Source: Annulohypoxylon bovei var. microspora (taxonomy: Eukaryota > Ascomycota > Sordariomycetes > Xylariales > Hypoxylaceae). From it: a stretch of 64,000 bases of DNA. The notes under the pieces are model-generated. The model saw nothing but the letters and a program-made list of their open reading frames with translations. It was not told the DNA's origin and made no database searches. Positions within the stretch are counted from its first letter, which is position 1; the number at the start of each line of letters is the position of its first letter. A program made the translations under genes and the position numbers. The stretch is taken from assembly GCA_022836615.1 (NCBI GenBank), contig MU405289.1:1-64000 (forward strand), written 5' to 3'. Below are positions 58,901-64,000 of the stretch, one piece after another.

Positions 58901-61503
58901 CAACTTTTCCCCGGCAAAGATTACTCGAACCCACGTGTCCTGGATTTCTTCAAGCTCAATGAGCCTTACGAGGAGATGTACGACAGGAGCAAGGTTCCAA
59001 GGATGCCTTGGCATGATATTGCCATGCAAGTTGTCGGTCAGCCGGCGCGTGATCTTACTCGCCACTTTGTGCAGCGATGGAATTACCTACGACGTGAGCG
59101 CAAGCCCACGCGGCCAACGCCATTCCTGCTTCCTCCGCCAGATGCCAATCCCGTAGATCTCGAGGCTCTCGGCCTTTCTGGAACGTGCGAAGTTCAGATC
59201 CTGCGTTCGGCAGGTGATTGGTCCCTGGGGTATCCGAAAGACTTTAGGGAACATAGTATTCAGTCTGCATACGTGAAGCTCATCGAAGAATCTGAGCATT
59301 TTGTTTACATGGAAAACCAATTCTTCATCACGAGTACCGAGACAATGAACACGAGGGTGGTAAATCGCATCGGCGATGCTCTTGTCGAACGCATTATCAG
59401 AGCCCATGAGAAAAATGAGGAATGGCGATGCTGCATTCTGATTCCTCTTGTGCCCGGTTTTCAGAACACGGTGGATCAAGCTGAGGGGAGTAGTGTGCGT
59501 TTAATCATGCAATTCCAGTATCGAAGTATCTGCAGGGGACCAAACTCAATCTTTGGTCGCCTACAAGCAGTAGGTATAGAACCGGAAGATTATATCCAAT
59601 TCTTCAGCTTGAGGCAGTGGGGGAAAATCGGTGCTCATAACCAGCTTGTGACGGAGCAGCTGTATATCCACGCCAAAACCATCATCGTAGATGACCGCGT
59701 CGCTCTGATAGGATCGGCCAATATCAACGAACGCTCCATGCTTGGCAATCGAGACTCGGAAGTCGCAGCTATCGTTCGAGATACCGATATGATGTGGTCG
59801 ACGATGGCGGGTGAAACTTACCGAGTCGGTCGATTTGCTCACACTCTTCGCATGAGATTGATGAGGGAACATCTCGGATTGGATGTAGATGAGATAACAG
59901 AAGACGAGAGACAAGCAGAACTTAGCGCCGAGGCGAATTTTGAAGCCGAGATGGGCCAAATCTACGGAGACGATGATGACGATCTGGCCGTGGACGATTC
60001 GGCGCATGCGGGACCGAGCACATTCCACCGCGCGGCAAGCTTTAATCATGATGTCGCCGCAGAAGGGCATAGCCGCCAATCTTCCTCGTCGTCATCTTCG
60101 TCTAGTTCGTCAAGTTCGAGAGGTCAGTCACCAGAACGTGATCCCCGAATACATGGGAATGAGAAACATGATAGGGATGTTGAGGGCTACGGCCCAGACC
60201 ATTGGAAAGCAGCGCAAGCTAAGGGGATTGATTTGGGGAATGATTCTACCGTTATAAATGGACACGAGGTCCTTGTTCACAGGGCCGGTCGCTCTAATCA
60301 TGGGCTAGGCACCAAATCCGACGAGCCCCGTGCAGAAAGCTCCTCCAAAGGTTCATCGCAACGTGATCTTGGCAAGGGGAATGAAGAACTCCCCCCTGCT
60401 CAGCTAGATCCTTCGTCCAGGTCCCAGCTGCCACACCATGGACAGCTTCCGCCATTACCAGTTCTGGACGATACCGATATAGGGGGCCCCCCAATGCGTC
60501 TGGATGAGTCTGGGAAGCCTACAAATGAGCCACTGAACCCCCTAGTCGCAGATATCGTGCCTGCTCGAATTGACAAGGACTGTATGCGCGACCCAGTCAA
60601 TCCTGCCTTCTGGGATGATATCTGGATGAGGGTTGCATTGAACAACACGAAACTGTACCGCCGAGTTTTCAGATGCATGCCCGACAGCGATGTTTCCACA
60701 TGGAAGGAATATAACGAATTTGAAGATTATTCGCGTCGGTTTAAAAACAGTATGGCGGGCTCCAGGAACGACGAGTCCGAAATCAGTCCGCAAATGAGCC
60801 ATCTTGGTGACGTGGCTGCAGGTATCGCCGCGCCTGCCGCGGCACAAGGGGCTCCTGGGATTTCTGAGAAGCTCCACGTTGACCAGCACAATGAGAATAA
60901 TCCAAAGTTTGTCATATCTAATGGAAACACAGGTGTCCTAAATGAAAAGGCACCCATGCCCCAAGGCACCCATGCTCCGGAGAGCGCGAAGCCTGATCTA
61001 GGCGTCGAAACGGAGAAGGTTCGTAGTAAGAATTCCCTCGAACCACCATCGCCAGTACAGCCTGCCGGAGATATCCCGTTCCCTTCGTACGACGGCCAAG
61101 TTGACACCGCGCACCTGGATCCCCAAAACGAGAAACGAGACCGGAGGGCAACGTTCTCGTCATGTGAGAAATCAGCACCCGAATCAGGCACTACTAGCAA
61201 CCCCTATAACCATAACTCGACGAGACGCCGCCGACGAGCCACTACTAAGGGTAGTCGTCGCGGTCCCGTCAACCCGTACGAGCTTCTCAGCCGCGATGAA
61301 GCTGAAGAGCTGTGTGGTATGATCCAGGGGACAGTCGTCCAATTTCCCTACGACTGGCTTGAAACCGAGGAGAAGGATAACCACTGGCTATACCAGGCTG
61401 ACTTGCTGGCGCCTAAGGAAATTTAGTACGTATTTACTCGCGCTTCCCATATTAAACTCTTACGGGGTATCGTCAAAGTGACTAACAGACTCGCAGTGAC
61501 TAA
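55985..61503 (+). CDS. PLD1: Phospholipase D (PX-PH-PLD)
   Basis: Hydrolyses phosphatidylcholine to phosphatidate and choline at membranes; yeast Spo14 is the family reference, needed for sporulation and membrane traffic. After a disordered Ser/Pro/Arg-rich N-terminus of about 370 residues come a PX-like region (about 415-495), a PH-like region (about 637-785) and two HKD catalytic motifs: HHEKVCIVD...GGID (about 920) and HAKTIIVDD...GSANINERS (about 1,229), with VYMENQFFI between them. The tail is disordered with a poly-Ser run (about 1,366-1,380), then a conserved C-terminal block ending LLAPKEI. The continuous frame stops at TAG (61,424-61,426), but GTACGT at 61,426 and CGCAG at 61,496 define a 71-nt intron after which TGACTAA completes KEIYD-stop. 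My model is 55,985-61,425 plus 61,497-61,503, 1,815 residues. Confidence 0.92.
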
Positions 61504-63202
61504 ACATCCTTTCCATCCGATGTCTATTAAAATCATCTCCTAGAGGTCTTCTGCATACCAGGGGCAGACTAAAAGTTCAAGGCGGACAGGAGCGATCATC
61601 TTTCAATTCACTATTCCATATGTGCTCACTCGAGTTATCCTGCATTCTATAGAGGTGTGGAATGGAGTTGTTCTCGTTTAATCATTACTACTAGGTATAA
61701 CACTCGAATATGTAATAAGTCGGGACGGATAGGAAAGACTGCTGCGCTCTAGCTCATGATTGAGATACCTACCTACATACCTAAGCCAATTCATTACTTA
61801 GGTACTATATATAATCATCCAGCTATCCTGCCCCCCGGTTCACTTTGCTCCTGAAGGATACTAGAAAATTTCAATGACCCACATTAATGCCGTAGCACTT
61901 TTTTCCTGTTCTAATCTAGAGATTGTATGAGGCAACATACATTTCAAAATTGTCAATATATAACCACTTAAATTTTATTTAGGGAGGACATTATTAGTCT
62001 TTTTAAGGGGAAGAATGAGTAGGTAAACATCTCCGAAGTAAAAGTCATGCCATAACTAGGTGAATTACAGTTATATTCTCCCAGTTAGACTGAATCTACC
62101 GCAGGCAAAGATGTACCTATTCGTCATGGCCTCGCCCTACCATGTACTTAATAACTTTAATTGAATTTTGAGCATTGCAAAAGGGGTATTATTTCCGTGG
62201 ATGAAGACATAATATGCAGAGGCAATTGCGAAGCTACGAAGTATGTACCTAGGTAGATAGATATGCTAAATATCAATATGACGTCACCTGTTCACAAAAT
62301 TTATTCCTTCCCTCATACAAAAATATCAATTGGGTTGCACGTGGACCGGGGTGCCGGGGTAGAAAGCTTCGTTGAGGCTCACAAACATGCTCATCAACCT
62401 GTCGCACAAAAGAAACAAAAAGTTTTCAGATTCTGTCCCTACCCAGGTATATATTGGTAAATTCGTCCTGTAATAGCAAATACGGCAGGCTCCCGGTATC
62501 AACGCAAAGCCAACTCATTACCCAATACTAATTGGTCTAAGATAGTGCCCGCATGCCAGTAACCTATGATAGAACACCGTGGACGGGACTCCGCAGCGCA
62601 AAATATCTACCAAAGCTCATGGCCCGGCTTCATCATCTCTTAGCAGAATGAATTGACAAATCGGGTCCCTTAACCATGTTATCATCGACCGTCCTCCACG
62701 GTAGACCCGCAGTCCACGCCAACTACGGAATCTCATTCGGCTCATCTTACAAACCCAAATTCAAGTGAACGTCAGTATCACTGGCATCTGCACGACACGC
62801 CGCGGGGTCAGAAGTCGTCATGTCCATCTTCTGCAACATAGTATAAGTATGGGCATAGCTCTATTATAGCCTTACGACTTCATCATGTAGGTAAGACGTG
62901 GTACCAATCTGAGAGCCTACCGACATAAGCACATTGGACAATCAATACCAAGTATCAATATGCCATACTACTCTAGTACTTTTCTAGGAGAAGTCTACTC
63001 ACCGATATTGGTTGAAGCTTATCTCCCTAGGTAGCTACATATCCGAGTGGAGCCTTGGATACATATTATAGATCGAGGATATGTACGGTAGAAAAGTCGG
63101 GTTCTTTGTCTATCTTGGTTCTCCCAAGCTTTTCATAAACGAGCCAGTTTCATCCATAACCGTAGAAAGCCTTTGGAATTCTGACCCATTTGCTGCTTCA
63201 AA
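61504..63202. other. Intergenic, no gene seen
   Basis: The 3' flank of phospholipase D and promoter of the MATE gene. A 65-codon frame at 62,263 and a 90-codon frame at 63,081 (overlapping the MATE start in another frame) are not supported. TACCTACCTACATACCTA and CCTAGGTAGATAG motifs lie near 61,769 and 62,245. Confidence 0.6.
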
Positions 63203-64000
63203 ATGTCCGACTTATCGTCAACGACATCGACACTGGATACTCCTCCAAGTCTACCCGATGAATCGACAGCGCTTCTCCCAAAGGCATCTCCGGCCGATGA
63301 ACAGAGCCAATCCCCGCAATACTGGCAATGGCTGTCTGAAATTTGGCTCTTGACCAAGGCTTCGATTCCAGTGATACTGGCCTATACCCTTCAGAACAGT
63401 CTCCAGACTATTTCTGTCTTAATTGTCGGTCGTCTCTCGCCTGAAGCTTTGGCTACGGCAGCATTCTCTTATAGTGAGTACAACTTAAGAGCCGTTATTT
63501 ACTGGCCATATACTGGATCCAGAACGAAGAGATTTCTGGGCTCGTCGGATAGGCGGAAACCTATCATATAGATTTCACCGTCCTAAATTACCCTTGAGAC
63601 GTTAGAGGAGGAGTTGCTAATCTAAGATATTACTGCATAGTGTTTGCAATGGCTACAGGCTGGTTGATTGCTATGGGTGGTACAACTGCGCTAGACACTC
63701 TCGCCTCAACAAGTTTTACCGGTTCGCAAGACAAGCACGACCTCGGGATCCTTCTGCAGCGAGGTATCGTGGTATTGACCTTATTTTACGCCGTGGTGGC
63801 CGTGATATGGGGCTTTTCCGAACCTCTCTTCCGAGCGCTTGGACAGGAAGAATTCATCTGCGTTGAAGGCAGCAAGTTCCTTCACATCTTGATACCGGGT
63901 GGGCTAGGATATGTGTGGTTTGAATCTATGAAGAAGTATTTGCAAGCGCAAGAAATCTATCGGCCTGGAACTTACGTGCTCCTTATTACCTCGCCGCTCA
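63203..64000 (+). CDS. MATE-family efflux transporter (5' part, cut by window end)
   Basis: Exon 1 (63,203-63,473) and exon 2 (63,641 to the window end) join in phase across an intron with GTGAGT donor, GCTAA branch and CATAG acceptor; about 210 residues are visible and the frame is still open at 64,000. A polar N-terminus is followed by membrane segments typical of eukaryotic MATE proteins: ASIPVILAYTLQNSLQTISV, GRLSPEALATAAFSYMF, AMATGWLIAMGGTTALDTLA, QAxGS-like GSQDKHDLGILLQR, and IPGGLGYVWFESMKKYLQAQ. MATE transporters export cationic drugs or metabolites in exchange for H+ or Na+, at the plasma or vacuolar membrane. The substrate is not predictable. Confidence 0.92.

Overview
This window comes from a filamentous ascomycete (Pezizomycotina, probably a Sordariomycete). 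The evidence is short GT-AG introns of about 50-70 nt with CTAAC-type branch sites, a fungal pyruvate kinase, an NRPS-like A-T-R reductase, a fungal rhodopsin-domain membrane protein, a Gpr1/Ato acetate transporter, and a first half whose C-to-T/G-to-A decay looks like repeat-induced point mutation (RIP). I could not run any search. Family calls rest on motifs I read; every exon join was checked for splice sites and reading phase.

Region 1 (1 to about 31,140) is an AT-rich heterochromatic isochore built of decayed transposons. A near-intact repeat unit with telomere-like CCCTAA variants begins the window and recurs at 8,053. It was hit by two inverted copies of one Ty3/Gypsy LTR retrotransposon (374-6,627 on +; 6,707-12,685 on -), each with 5-bp target duplications. 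Part of the second copy was replaced by an unmutated 1.3-kb island (7,334-8,640). Farther right lie a second Gypsy relic (RT near 16.5 kb, integrase near 18.5 kb), a SINE-like insertion with a 14-bp target duplication, small inverted-repeat elements, and a probable Copia element (about 21,065-30,555) that carries two identical-length 1,113-bp foldback elements in opposite orientation. I find no intact gene in this half.

Region 2 (31,140-64,000) is ordinary gene-bearing euchromatin. In order: an intron-bearing tRNA-Ser(GCT) at the isochore border, pyruvate kinase (-), a tRNA-Leu-like gene (-), a T5orf172/GIY-YIG-like protein (-), a probable Cut12-type spindle-pole-body coiled-coil protein (+), an NRPS-like carboxylic acid reductase (-), a rhodopsin-domain membrane protein (-), an acetate transporter (+), a CMP/dCMP-type deaminase with an unresolved frame change (+), phospholipase D (+), and the 5' part of a MATE-family exporter (+, cut by the window end).

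The genes are functionally unrelated housekeeping and accessory functions and do not form an evident metabolite cluster. The NRPS-like reductase stands alone without obvious tailoring genes. The most informative part is the isochore, where nested insertions, target duplications and the mutated/unmutated boundaries allow events to be put in order.
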